A stretch of 64,000 nt of DNA from Odontocerum albicorne (lineage: Eukaryota > Arthropoda > Insecta > Trichoptera > Odontoceridae), in assembly GCA_949825065.1 (NCBI GenBank), contig OX463854.1:14483112-14547111 (forward strand), read 5' to 3'. This document shows positions 11,562-23,420 of this stretch, piece after piece; the first letter of the stretch is position 1, and every line of letters starts with the position of its first letter. Under the pieces are notes generated by a model that worked only from the letters and a program-made list of their open reading frames with translations, was not told the origin of the DNA and made no database searches. The position numbers were made by a program, and so were the translations under genes.

Positions 11562-12439
11562 CAGCACAAACAAGACTGAATTCTGTTCGAACTAGCACCG
11601 ATATACACACTTCTAACGGTAAACATTCGTGCTGGAAACTGACGGCTGGAGGAGGCATGGGACGACCTCGGTGACCAGCGGATAGATTCGTGGTATATAT
11701 GTGTTTGACAGATGTTCACCTCGATGCACTGACTTAGATATTTCTAGGGCCTCTAATCTGTCCAAAATATTTCCGTTACTACTGATACGAAAGAATTTGG
11801 CTTCATCGCTAGAAAATGTATGGTTTTCACGGTGACAATTATTAACCATTTCAGAATAAATTAGAGGATTTGTTAAGGCAGATTTGTGTTCACGGAATCT
11901 CTTTTCAAAAGATCTTCCTGTCTTTCCTATATAGAAATTATCGCAGCCAGCTTATAAAAGTTTATACACACCACTGTTGCTAAGTATTCCATTTTGGCCT
12001 TTCCCGTTAAATAAGAGTTTCCGGAGATTAAAATTAGTGTAAAAAGCTGGCTTTATGTGACTTGGAATTTTTTTGGTTATTTCGTATATGTTTTTTATAA
12101 ATAGGACTTTGCTTTATTTATAGGTATGCTTATAGGTGTCGTTAAATATAATGATCTTCAAAGATACCATACGATTAAAAATATATCAACATTCAAATGT
12201 ACCAATTGTAATTGACTTATTGACTTATTGTAATTGACGGCAGTAGCAAGTCGCAATTTATCAATTTCGTGAATGCAACAATATATGTTATGTTAGTAAC
12301 GTCATATCTGGTTTGGTGAATATTTATAATGAAAGTGTTGTTAAGTTCAAATAGCTTCTTCTCCAGCATATCCTGAATATTAACGGAAGGCTGTTAACTC
12401 TATTTTATCGTAAGTGTTTTGTAAAACCTAATATCGTAC

Positions 12440-12680
12440 TCTTGTTGCATTTAATGGAGATTTCGATTTTTTTCGTTCAAAACTTGTATGATTTTATTAA
12501 TTTTATTTTGTGTTTTTTTTACTTCACTTGTTCTATTTTACATTTATATTTTCGTGCATCATATTTTGAAAAATGTACGTGTTCTGTATTAGATGTTGAT
12601 ACGTTACCTTTTGTTTTATAATTATAAATATATGTAAAGGACAATTATTTATTTTGTCAATAAATAAATATGAAAAAAAA
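12440..12680 (+). repeat. Dispersed repeat E, copy 1 (possible retroelement 3' end)
   Basis: This matches 42035-42275 in order: CATATTTTGAAA, then TTTTGTTTTATAATT, then TTATTTTGTCAATAAATAAA at the end. The A-rich simple tail suggests a LINE-type 3' end in plus orientation. No coding sequence is readable next to it. Confidence 0.45.
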
Positions 12681-14102
12681 ACTCAATAACAGAATATACA
12701 ACAAAAGCTTTTGTACGAATGTAAGTATTTCATTATCGAGAAGAGTCAATGTTGAGTCGTAAAACACCTCTTTGTTTTATATTTCTTACTTTTATCGTTT
12801 ATTTTCAGTTCTTATTCGAATCCGTTAAACGTGATTTAACTGTTTTCGCGCAATATTTTTGCCTTTTAAAAATGGTCATAAGTTTTTTCGCTTGCCCAAA
12901 TATCCGCTACTTTATATCAGTTGTAAAGCCAGTCGAATGAAAATATCTTGATAAATCAGTAAAATCTGCTCGTTTTTAGGGGTGATAGAACATTTTTTTC
13001 CATTCTATACATTAACCTTTACATCAAGCAGACTTTTACTCGTTTCGCTTTAAAAGATAAGAATTGACTTTTGCTTGCGAAATAACAAATAAAAAAATCT
13101 GATTTACTACTTAAACTTTTATAACACTATTGAGTATAAAGAAGTGCCTTGGAGCCGTGGACTTCATTTTTTAGGAAAACAAGTTAAGGATATACATACA
13201 TAACTGAGGATATACTGGTTTGCAGTAGATTGGAATGCGACTCAATTATTTAGAACCCATGAGGAATCCGGAACTCCTTGATAATTGAGCAAGTTCAAAA
13301 GACATTTCTGTGACACCTTTATTTCAGGGAAGTTGGATTTTACTAAAGACTCTGAACGTTTTTTTAAATGGGTATGCATGGTTATTACTGTTTCGACCTT
13401 AACCCTTTTAATCCCGGCATATTTTGCATAAAATGTGCGAAAAATCCCAAGCATTTTTTGGCAAAAAAACAGCAGTTTATATTTTATTTTTTATCTCAGT
13501 TAATATTTAGTTTTAAATCCTATTTTTTTATGGAGACCTCCCTTAAGAGTGTAAAATAATAAGTAATTTTCATATTTCATTAAAAAAAAAAAATTTATAC
13601 AACATAAAACTTGTATGAAAACTTTGAGATTAAAACGGTTTGAAACAGGTTTACTCGTCTGGGATTAAAACGGTTTAAAACAGGTTTACACATAAAAGAA
13701 ATAACAGGAAAAATAGCGATTCTTTCGACAATTTGAAAAAAAAAAGTGTATCAAATGATGAAGAAAACCTCGGTAGTGTTAAGTGAATTAGACAATCAAT
13801 TTAGATATGTGACTGTAAATTAATGTAGAATTAAGTGCGAGTAATTAAATAGGTGGGACAAGTTGAACGGGTGCGAGACATTTATACTTGTGTAAATCAT
13901 ACGAAGTATTTACAAGAGACGCAAATAAAATGTATTCAAAGACTCCTTATTTTTTTCTTCACACACACCTGTAGGGTTTTCCTTAATACGAATTTCATAA
14001 AAGAGCCTTTCTATCAAACAGTGACCGATTTTCTCCCTACAGATGATAGACAAGATTAATTTAGATAAATTTATTTTGTGTAACAAATACGTAGTGGAGG
14101 TT
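12681..14102. other. Unassigned; small duplication at 13627-13692
   Basis: A 35-bp direct duplication (GATTAAAACGGTTT, then AAACAGGTTTAC) is the only structure I see. Frames at 12749-12940 and 13368-13559 are AT-rich and unrecognised. Confidence 0.45.
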
Positions 14103-14550
14103 TTAACCTTTCCCTTCCTGTGCTAAAAAAATCCGCGTGTTCCGGTGCTGTGTATTCAATACACATGTAAAAATGAGCGATTTAAAATCAGAAAAATAAG
14201 GATATTCATACCCAATCGCTTAAATTAATTGACATAAATTTTAAGTCAAAAGTGATAATAATTGAAATTTTATTGCTGAAAAAAACATCGACCGACGTTC
14301 ACAAAACGGGCAAAGCGACCACCTCAAATGGATGCTCGAAAGCAACTGAAGCGAGAGAAGCGAGTGAACTGAGATTATATTTCTTGTGCTCCCATATACC
14401 GAAGTAGAGTGAGAATGTGACGTGAATAGTGTCGCTTCCTCACCCATAGTGTTTTTTTTAAATGAATATACCTACGTCACACACTGGCACACGTTTGATT
14501 GTATTGGTGAATTTATTCCCGATTTTTACAAAATACTAGTATATCTGATG
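14103..14550 (+). repeat. Dispersed repeat R1, copy 1
   Basis: About 450 bp is closely similar to 17587-18044 in the same orientation. Both run from TCCCTTCCTGTGCTAAAAAA, through GCAACTGAAGCGAGAGAAGC and GTCGCTTCCTCACCCATAG, to an end at ATATCTGATG. No terminal inverted repeat, poly-A tail or known domain is visible. The antisense frame shared by both copies differs by many amino acids and shows no sign of constraint. Confidence 0.8.
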
Positions 14551-15502
14551 TGGTCGATAAGTGCTAATTCTTATTAATATTATTTTTTTCACTCGTATTA
14601 CGAAGGAATACCTCTATATTAATATTAAAGTTTTTAGAAGTAATCTTTACTAGTTACACATCACAGAGAAGGAAGGGTTAAGCTGGATATTCAGCCCTTA
14701 TCTTGATACCAGCTTGATTTTTGATCAAGTAATAAGTAAACTGATAGTTATAGATTGCATAGTTTACGGAGGAGGTACCGAGAAATGTTATATATTTTGT
14801 CAGAAGATCCGCAATTTCGTTTCTAAATATATACCCTGATGAGCGGACATTTTTGTTTTCATTTGTAAAGGATAAGGAGGAACGGTCTGGTTTTACATAA
14901 AATAATATAGTCGACTGAATTAGAGAGGTTAGGGAATAGTGTCCAAGTGGTACTAAGAGAATCTGATAATATTATTGTACATAACCCAGAGTATTGGACG
15001 AGAGACAGAAATCAAATGATTTCATTTATGCTAAACAGTAGACTGTGTAGCCAGAGCACTCAGCCGGCAGGTGAACAAGAATTTTAGTATCGCAGTAGTA
15101 CGATAAATATTGCTGTCCCACAATTGCCATCTGAGCTGAACAATTGTATAAATTTGTACATGGTAAGGCCATTTAAGGCATGTTTGTCTATCTATCGAGT
15201 TAAATTTATTCTTGGTAATTTGCGGGCTATGGACGGAGTTCTTGCTAAAGCCGATATTTATAAAATGTGAGGGATTAAAATAGATGCTTCGAATGAGATT
15301 TCGTAATTTGCTAACGTTATTTGATACGGAATATTTTGGGTTTTATTATTGTAGAAAGTTGCTTTTACAAATGGCGAAAATATATTTTTAGACCAGAAAT
15401 AATGTGATTAGCGAAGAGAAGTTAATTTTATTGATTTGAGAAAAGTTTGATCAAATCGTTTCGAAATAAGTACAATGTTTCGTATTACGCTTTTGTTGTA
15501 TA
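14551..15502 (+). other. Mostly unassigned; weak LINE C-terminus at 15090-15250
   Basis: A plus-strand frame reads VPQLPSELNNC, then VRPFKACLSIY. This weakly resembles the LP-E-(15)-FK block at the end of LINE ORF2. No second block supports it. The rest shows nothing recognisable. Confidence 0.25.
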
Positions 15503-15658
15503 TTATATAACCTGGCGAGCTTATTGCCATGCTGTTATTTCTTCCAGCCAACCAGAGAAGAGACCTTAAGTAAAAATCAGTTTAGGTCCCAAGGGGACTT
15601 GAACCCGCAACATCCGGGCAGAGAGACAGGTGTCATACCAACTAAGCCACGGAGGTCA
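15503..15658 (-). repeat. SINE-A copy
   Basis: The minus-strand head GACCTCCGTGGCTTAGTTGG is followed by the B box GCGGGTTCAAGTCCC, close to the box-B consensus. A TTACTTAAGG segment and the tail CTGGTTGGCTGGAAGAAAT then lead to GCAATAAGCTCGCCAGG. It is one of the best preserved copies. Confidence 0.75.
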
Positions 15659-16989
15659 TTTGATATATTTGAGAGGAACTGTATTGTAAGTTACGACTAT
15701 TTCACCACACTCAGTTAATAAAGCATTAATTGGCAAAGAAAGCAAATAATAATTCCTAAAAGTGGCTGAAGCTTAATTTTTTTCTAATTTATTTTCTTAG
15801 TATTCTAAAATAGTATCTAATAAAAATTTGCCCTAATCTAATAGTTGCAGATTAATGACTTCAAGATAGGCCTTCTGGTTGGATGAAATCCCTACAAAAC
15901 CCTTGACTCTGATTTTAAAATGTTCATATTTTTCTAAAATATATAAATAGATCTATTTGAGAATTCCGGGTTAAATTTCCATCAAACTTCGTAGGAAAAA
16001 TTAATTCGTATTGAACAAACAGGTTTATAACTTACTTCTACAGGAATGTTACGCAACATTTATTTTTTGGAAAACTTTACGTCAACCAGGGGCGCTAAAA
16101 GTCGTTGATGATTCCAAGCTGTACGGAACCTTGGATAATCCTTTAACATGTTCTTTGTCTGGTGGCTTCCCTTATCTCAGACAAAGGAACAATACCATGG
16201 TAACTTGAGAAAAACTCAATTAAATATCACGTGCTTACGGGATTTTTGCAAAAGGACCAGTAATAGATTAACATCTGCAAGAAAGACTCGTTTTCGAATC
16301 ACCGAAAATCGCTTTAAAAAAACCTTTATTTAATTTCATAAAAAATATAAAGTAGTTCGAAATTTAATTTTTTCCCGAAAACTATAATGGACAATTTGTA
16401 TATTTGAAAGTCATATCTCAATTAATTGAATCAGTTTATGTGTATTAGATTTGGCAAATAAAGAGTCAAAAGTAGTAATTTGGTTATATGGTTAATCTTT
16501 GAGAACTACAATACTTTTGAAAAAAGCTACAATATATTCGAGATAGTTTTTCCATTATTTTACTTTTATAAATTTTTTAGTCTTTCATTTTCAATAAGGC
16601 ACTAATTTTTATTTTTTAAACACAGTTTTAAAATTTTAATAAAAATAAAAACCAAAAACTAGAATATTATCAAAAATTTGTAACGTTGTTTTGGCCTCCT
16701 TTCATCGTTGAAAGAATTTTCGGTGATATTAATACCCCAGAGGAGAATTAAATTATATGAAGCATGATATTATTTTTTGTCAAAGCATTTTTTCAAAAAG
16801 TCTAAAAAATATTTGAAAAATAATTCAGCATATCAGGCATTAAGCTGATTTGAAAGGAATATATATTTTTAAAATGAAGTAGTAATTTAGAGTTCTGGTT
16901 TACAAAAAAAAATGAGAGAAATTATATTTGTCACTAAGGAACTTTTCAGGGAACGAAGAACTTAAAATTATTAGAGACCTTTGACAACT
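15659..16989. other. Unassigned; one bulged hairpin at 16150-16190
   Basis: GTTCTTTGTCTG pairs with CAGACAAAGGAAC across a 16-base loop, with one bulge. It is not followed by a T run, and I assign no function. The rest is AT-rich and unrecognised. Confidence 0.35.
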
Positions 16990-17155
16990 TACGTGGCCTA
17001 GTTAGTCAGAAGCGTTACATATAGTTACCGGTTTGTTTTCCGTTTGTATCCATCATTTTTTCTAAAGAGTTATACATAGTCATGCTTTGTCTTAAATCTT
17101 TGTGGTTGGTTAAATGAGATTGCTATGTTACTATAAATTCATCAGGTGGTACTGT
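16990..17155 (+). repeat. SINE-A copy, diverged
   Basis: The head ACGTGGCCTAGTTAGTCAGA is followed by a decayed B box. The tail reads TGGTTGGTTAAATGAGATTG and ends in ATCAGGTGGTACTGTAAATA. It lies about 220 bp upstream of another copy in the same orientation. Confidence 0.5.
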
Positions 17156-17377
17156 AAATAATGAAAATTTAATACAATGCAATTCATGCAACTATTTTCT
17201 AACGACGGTTGTGTAAGAAAATACATATTTAGATGTTCCAATCAACAATTCCAAAATATTTTAAAATACTTTCAGATCCTCTTGACAAATATTCCGAATG
17301 ATTTTATTTCTTACATTCCTAATTTTATCAAAATACTGTTTTAACATTCCAAAACCATTGTTTTCTACATATTTGAC

Positions 17378-17572
17378 GACCTCCTTGACGTTGTTGGTAA
17401 GAACCTTGTCTCCCGCTCCGGGAATTGCGGGTTGGATTTCCGTTGGTACCAGATTTTTTTTCAAAAACGATTTTCTGATTTTCTCTTAAGGTGCCGTTAA
17501 CATCTTTCTGGTTGGTTGAAGGATATTGCTACATAGCAATAAATCCACGCGCTTGTAGTATTTAATAAAAGT
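17378..17572 (+). repeat. SINE-A copy
   Basis: The order is GACCTCC head, box B GCGGGTTGGATTTCC, CTTAAGGTGCCG, then the tail TTCTGGTTGGTTGAAGGATA with ACATAGCAATAAATC. It ends almost exactly where R1 copy 2 begins. Confidence 0.65.
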
Positions 17573-17586
17573 GTTATATGATACAT

Positions 17587-18044
17587 TAACTTTTCCCTTC
17601 CTGTGCTAAAAAAATCCGCGCTTTCCGGTGATGTGTATTCAATGCACATCAATACGCATGTAAAAATGAACGATTTAAAATCGGACAAATAGCGAAAGAA
17701 TATTCATAGCCAATCGCTTAAATTAATTAAATTTGAAGTCAAAAGTGATAATAATTGAAATTGAATTGCTGAAAACATGAAAAAACATAGGCCGACGTTC
17801 ACAAAACGGAAGAAGCGACCACCTTAAATGAATGCCCGAAAGCAACTGAAGCGAGAGAAGCGAGCGAACTGAGATTTTATTTCTTGCGTTCCCATATACC
17901 GAAGTAGAGGGAGAGTGAGACGTGAATAGTGTCGCTTCCTCACCCATAGCGGTTTTTCAAAATGAATATGCCAACGTCACACACTGGCACACGTTTGATT
18001 GTATTGGTAAATTTATTCCCGATTTTCACAAAATATATCTGATG
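17587..18044 (+). repeat. Dispersed repeat R1, copy 2
   Basis: This is the partner of 14103-14550, about 3.5 kb downstream in the same orientation. Most differences are substitutions, plus a few short insertions such as CAATACG near 17649. The 5' edge abuts a SINE-A copy that has no counterpart at copy 1, which helps place the R1 boundary. Confidence 0.8.
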
Positions 18045-18663
18045 TTAATAAAACATATCAAACCCAAATTATGACATTATTAGAAAACAGCTATAAATTT
18101 GACTTTACTTGTTTTCTTGTACTTTAAATAATTTATTTTATTAAAAAATCGTGTACTGCAAATGTAATAGTAAACAATATTGAATTGTATGTACATTTTT
18201 ATGTGAGTGGTCGCAAAAAGAGAAAAAAGTAATTTCAGTCAATATAATATACCATATTTTATTACACTATGTACAAAATTTTCATTTTTAAACAATATTA
18301 AGTCAAAATCTCCTAGCGGTAAGCCGAGTGACGGTTAAGATTTGTTCAAAACGCAATCAAGTTTTGTCGCGTTTGCTAAAGCGGCTTGAAACAAATCCGC
18401 TCGGAATGGCATTTGTGGAATCATCGTGATTTTGGTATTTTTCGCTTCAAAATGCTAGTTAATTATTTTTAATTGAACCTAGTTGTCATTTCAATGACAC
18501 CTTTTATCACACGAAATAGTTTACACGAAACTGTTGAAACGGCAGCCTCTTCTGATATATTTTTTTCGATTCTTTTTCATGTTATCTGAAATTATAATAC
18601 TTATTATTGTGAATTCATATGGTATTATTAAATATATCTGAATTAATAATGTGTACAAGTTAA
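18045..18663. other. Unassigned
   Basis: A GC-richer patch near 18310-18420 contains GCCGAGTGACGG and GCGGCTTGAAAC. I recognise nothing in it. Confidence 0.35.
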
Positions 18664-18940
18664 ACACGTGGCTGGGAGACAATTTGTCTTCGGTCTCAGT
18701 AAGCTAGTTTTGTGTTAGATCCACAGGAGAAGGCACGCAACCAGTTTGGCATCGTACGTGTTGGAAACACTACCGCACGAAGACAAGCAACAACACTTGC
18801 ACATGTCTAGCCCGTGAGAGCATTGCTACCAGACGAACTTTTTTCCAGACTAAGATTTTTTTTTACAATATAAGTACCATCAAGAATCGAAACCGAAACA
18901 AAGTCATGCATCTTACGAACTAGACTACGGTGATCGTCAG
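18664..18940 (-). repeat. SINE-B copy
   Basis: On the minus strand a tRNA-like head (GATCACCGTAGTCTAGTTCG, then GGTTTCGATTCTTGA as box B) is followed by a body with CGTGCGGTAGTGTTTCCAAC and GCGTGCCTTCTCC. It ends in CTCCCAGCCACGTG. Body landmarks match 42800-42915. Confidence 0.6.
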
Positions 18941-18970
18941 TATTGTAAAATTGTATTTCATTACGCTTCA

Positions 18971-19153
18971 TTTGTATACAGTACAACCTAGTGGGTTTAT
19001 TGTCAAATGAAAATATTTTTTAATCAAACAGAAAATAAAACAAGCATTAACAAAAATCAGACTGAAGTAATTAAAAAAAATAGACCAAGGGAATCAAAAT
19101 TCCAATCCCGATGTGTAAGACATGTGTTTTATTTCCTAGGCCACAGAGGTCTT
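18971..19153 (-). repeat. SINE-A copy
   Basis: The minus-strand head GACCTCTGTGGCCTAGGAAA and the box-B region GGGATTGGAATTTTG are followed by the tail TTGACAATAAACCCACTAGG and GTTGTACTGTATAC. The plus-strand open frame across it (19007-19276) is a shadow. Confidence 0.65.
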
Positions 19154-20168
19154 CATTTTTTTTTCTTTTACTTGAGAACTAAAATGTCATTGCAATGCTG
19201 CATCTTAATTTTATTTGGTATCAAACAATATCCTCTCTTCAAAATTATTTGTTACTTTATCAATAACCATAGTTAAATTTGTAACAGTTAATTTAATATA
19301 ATAAATAAAACGATTAAATAAGTTAAATGCTGGGCAAGTCCTAGATTTCACATATTTTTGATCTTATTAAAACTTTTCATAGTCATTTCAAATATTGATT
19401 TCAATCTGAAACAGCTTTAAGTATCACTTAAAAAATATTTTCTGTGTCGGTTTTGCATTACAAATTTTAAATATTTTATCGATCATAAATTATGTTAACT
19501 ACCTCTTTACCTCAGAATGGGCATCCAAAAATATGAATAGATTTTCTTTTATGGTGTCATCTAAAGACTTAGACCGTTAACTTATTTGTGTGAGAAAGAA
19601 ATTTTATATGGCAGACAATACCTTCTTAATTATTGTAGTTAAATGTTAAATTAATTTAACTTGCCGAACCACACCGTAACCGAAATAGTTTGTATGAATA
19701 TTAAATGAATTCTTAAGCCACTGATTGTTGATAAATATTTTTTATTTTCCCCTGTAATTTATATTTGAACCGACTATATAAGGGACTCAACACACAAAAC
19801 ATATTATTTGGTTTATTAGAGATATTGAAATAATGTTAATTAATTGTGTGTGAGAGCAAAAATATTAACTGTATTAAGTAGGTAATTCTAAATTACGTTT
19901 TGTCTAAAAATATTTTCGTAAAAGCTCATACAAAGTGGTATGATGTTAAATCATATCAGAAGAGATAAAATGTGGGTTTGATCATTTTCGTATTGATTTA
20001 TTATAATACATACTCGTTCGTCATTTTATTTATTTTTCAATCGCAAATGATCATTACCAAGGACCTACGTTTCAGTAAAATATTTCGTATTAAGTCTGAA
20101 CTTGAAAAGTCTTCTTAAATACCTCTGTACCAACAGCGTGCTTACACTACATAAGAAGTAAATTTACG
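19154..20168. other. Unassigned AT-rich DNA
   Basis: I see nothing recognisable here. Confidence 0.45.
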
Positions 20169-20355
20169 ATCTCCATGGCCTAGTAAGTAAGAAACATGTC
20201 TTCTAGCCCGGAGCTTGCGAGTTCGATTCCCGCAACAAACCGATTTAAAAAAAATGCTGTCTAGCCTTCACTTAAAACCTCATAAACATATTTCTGGATG
20301 ATTGGAAGAGGTTGCTACATGGCAGTAATCTCACAAGGTTGTGCTGTGTACAAGA
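20169..20355 (+). repeat. SINE-A copy
   Basis: The head ATCTCCATGGCCTAGTAAGT is followed by box B GCGAGTTCGATTCCCGC, a full match to the box-B consensus, then TTCACTTAAAACC. The tail reads TTCTGGATGATTGGAAGAGG and leads to GTTGTGCTGTGTAC. It is followed at once by a SINE-C copy. Confidence 0.75.
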
Positions 20356-20371
20356 AAAGTATTATACGTGA

Positions 20372-20476
20372 TTCGTTCGGGCGTTGCTATAGCTACCAGA
20401 CGGGATTTGTTTAGTAAAAGTGGGCTCGAGTCCCAAATACGAGAGAGTTTGCTCTCTAAACGGCGCTATATAAAAT
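20372..20476 (+). repeat. SINE-C copy
   Basis: The head region is GTTCGGGCGTTGCTATAGCT, with a box-B-like GGCTCGAGTCCCAAA. The end has a hairpin (GAGAG-TTTG-CTCTC) followed by TAAACGGCGCTATATAAAA. The same end is seen at 1527 and 59148 on the other strand. Confidence 0.5.
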
Positions 20477-23420
20477 TTTCCTTATAATTGGATTGAATTG
20501 AAATAGCCCGTATATTATGTACCTCAACTAGAAAATTAATACTCTGAGACCTAAATAACCTCGATAAAACACGTTTCCTAAGGTACACATATCTAATGCG
20601 TAATTTAATCATGTCATTATATGTATAACCCATATATATCATATACCCCTCTGACAATATTTTTTTGCAATCAATAATATGGCCAACAATTTTCATCGAG
20701 TTTTAGGTCCAAACACAGTTAGTGATGTATAAATCTGCCAGATAAAAGATTGAACCCGCCGATCGTCATGGAATTATGATCTCCTTGTCATCGGAACTTT
20801 GTGTTTCACATTACTAGTCAAAAATGTTATCACAGTTTCTAAAAAGTTAAAACGTTGCCTTCGTCGCCCTGTCGAACAATTTGGAAGACACTGGACCTAA
20901 TTAATAACAAGCCAATGGGCAATAGATGTTGGTCCCGTTGAACGGAATGTGACGTACATAAAATGAATGTGTGTGAATGACCCGACGGTGGAGTTGTCTG
21001 GTTTTTTCTTATCTGGGAAATAATGGTGCAATCTGAATAGAATCAGATGCGGAGTGGACCCCACTGCATATGATATACATAATTGCGGTCTAGCTGAGTC
21101 GTTTTTCAGTGAGTGATAGGAGATCTAGATCATGAACCACATAGTAAATAGCTGCCTACTTAATGCGTTTTTTGATTATGTGTAGGAGCCACACAATTTA
21201 ATACCTGGACGTTGTGACCCAACTGGGAAGAACACACTGCGTGTGAGGGTCGCACGAAAAAAAAATACTTATTCATTATTATAAGTTAAAATCATTATTG
21301 CAAAACATTCAAGAGTATAATATTTAATGATATTTTCGTTTCAAACAACGTTTGAATTACGTGTTATTAATAATTATTTTACTAAACATATTTGTTAACG
21401 GCGCCCTACTTTGAGTTTCAGACAAACTAATTATTTGGTAATTCTCTTAAATAATTTACTTAACATCGTGTAGTTGTTTCTTGGAAAAACAATGATCTCT
21501 TTGTCTCTTTTCAGTACCCTAGAGACAGGATAATTTATATTCACTTAAATTTACTTATTTTTCTAGCGTTATTTTGTGATTAAAGGTGCGTACGCTGTTC
21601 TTCTCAAAGTGTCTTATTTCCTCATTCTTTTGGTGTTTATGTTTCGACTCCACAATTTCTACAGAAAACGCTAGGTTTCGCATCAGCCTATATGATACGT
21701 CCTCCAAATTCCTTTATTATCTTTCTATATTTTCCCAAAAAAAACGTTACTTTAACATTTTAAGTGAAACCACAGGGGAATTCGGCGACCTCCTTTCTGT
21801 ACTGTCAATGGAACGCCACCAGGCAATATGTCTTGTCATGTTGGAGGGTACTTGCGGCATGTATCTACCTTCCATAGACAAGAATACACGTGCCATAGAC
21901 TCGAATATTCGTGCGTTGGTCCGTTTAAAGGTATTTGGGCGGATTTAACTTTTAAAATAAAAATTATGCCCAAAGTATCTGATTTTCAAAGAAAATTGAT
22001 TATAGGACCTCAATTTTATTCCTTGGTTTCTATGGATTTTGAAGTGCTTTATTGTGTCTGCATATGAGTGAATAGTGCTTTGTACATTGAATGATTTTAA
22101 GGGTATATCTTGGTATAGTGTGATTATAATGGAATTTAATTTATCTTATGCTTAAGTTACATTTTAGTTTTATAACTACTGGGTGTATTTTTTTATTTTG
22201 CTATGTCAAACCTACCTGCCTTAGGACGGTCATATGCCGAGTTATGTACAGGAGAGCTGGATATATTTCATTGTAAAAATTAAAAAAATTATGATATTTA
22301 AAAAAAATAATACATTCTACTTTCTTTTTTAGGGTCTGTTAATTATTAAATAGACCTCTCCAGAGATGTGAATTTTAGCTAGCCAGCAGTTACCGATATT
22401 GCTGCTATACAAAACAAAGTTAAGGTTTCTGGAGTTATTCATACTTACCACATGTACATACTATAATCTTCTGTATCTTCCCTATGTCTTCAGTCCCCGA
22501 AAAAGTCCACCGCTTTACAAATTTCCAGAACGCGGAAATTCGGAAAGAGGAAAATATAAATTAGGAAAAAAAAATGAAAATATAACACAACTTTTTGTCG
22601 TTGTTAGTGGAATAAGAATATCGAAGATGAAATTCAAATCGAGATAATATCTATATAACTTTGAGAGTTCAACTTTAAAACGTTTTGTAGATAATTTTTT
22701 AACACTTATAAGTTGCAAGTCGCAATAAGTCATTATATTTTTGTATGTACAGTGTTGATAAAATGGTTTTATTTTGTTCCGGGACAAAATTATATAGGTA
22801 CGATTTTTTAAATATTGTAAGGAGTTGACCTTTCAAAAATATACAAATGTTGTGTTTGACCGTTCAAATACAACAATTGTAATGTTTTTCTTGAACTTCG
22901 TGGTATGAACATGAGTTTTAATGAATTTTTATATAAATAAGTGTACATTTAAATATACTAGATTTAGCGCTACGAGGTAATTTCAATAAATGTTACATGA
23001 ATCAAAATGAAAAACGAAAGAAGAATGGTTCTGTCAATTATTTTTGTTTGTTATAAGACTTACTCGTCTAATCAAGATCCGTCAACTGATGAATACTAAC
23101 TTGTTTTGATTAATGAAACTCATCAATACTCCCAATGAAGGATTTTAACAAATTCTAAATAATTGTAAGTTATATCCTGATGGGGAACATAATAGTTTTA
23201 TTTATTTAGTCTATATTTAATTTATAGAACTCCATTTTCGGAAAAAAAAAATCATAATCCTATGCCTTATTTACGTAGGGACAATTGTTTTGCCGAATGA
23301 TGACCTCGTCAAACTCTCGAGTTTCAGTTAAAAGAAAGTAAAAAACCACATATTATAAATACTATTTAATTTTCAAAATACACCTTTCTGTAATTTACAA
23401 TTAATTATTCTCTTAATCTC
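20477..23420. other. Unassigned, about 3 kb
   Basis: GC-richer patches lie at 20860-21260 and 21780-21950. The longest frame (about 21586-21948, plus, with a GTG start) matches nothing I know and is overlapped by another open frame. On the minus strand 21760-21950 also stays open. I call no gene. Confidence 0.4.

Larger units (their letters stand above)
11097..12450 (-). pseudogene. Penelope-like retroelement with GIY-YIG endonuclease
   Basis: On the minus strand a coding region reads IPSHIKPAFYTNFNLRKLLF (about 12010-12070). GVYKLL, a stop, then AGCDNFYIGKTGRSFEKR (11907-11972) follow. Next come a basic segment and NGNILDRLEALEI (about 11745-11785). These are the GVY, FYIG, R and E positions of the GIY-YIG nuclease carried at the C-terminus of Penelope-like elements. 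An in-frame stop lies between the GVY and YIG blocks, and the RT domain proper is missing or unreadable. Downstream, two tandem copies of the terminal region (11097-11440 and 11480-11830) share CTACCGGTTTCAAGGCTTTC-type sequence, as expected for the head-to-tail partial copies typical of these elements. Confidence 0.75.

Noticed and set aside
14241..14447. Antisense frame beginning MGEEATLFTSHS, shared with 17723-17947
   Set aside because: Both copies of R1 keep it open, but the amino-acid differences are many relative to the nucleotide differences, so there is no sign of protein constraint.
21586..21948. 120-residue plus-strand protein
   Set aside because: It has a GTG start and no recognisable motif. 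An overlapping open frame and an open minus strand make chance the simpler explanation.
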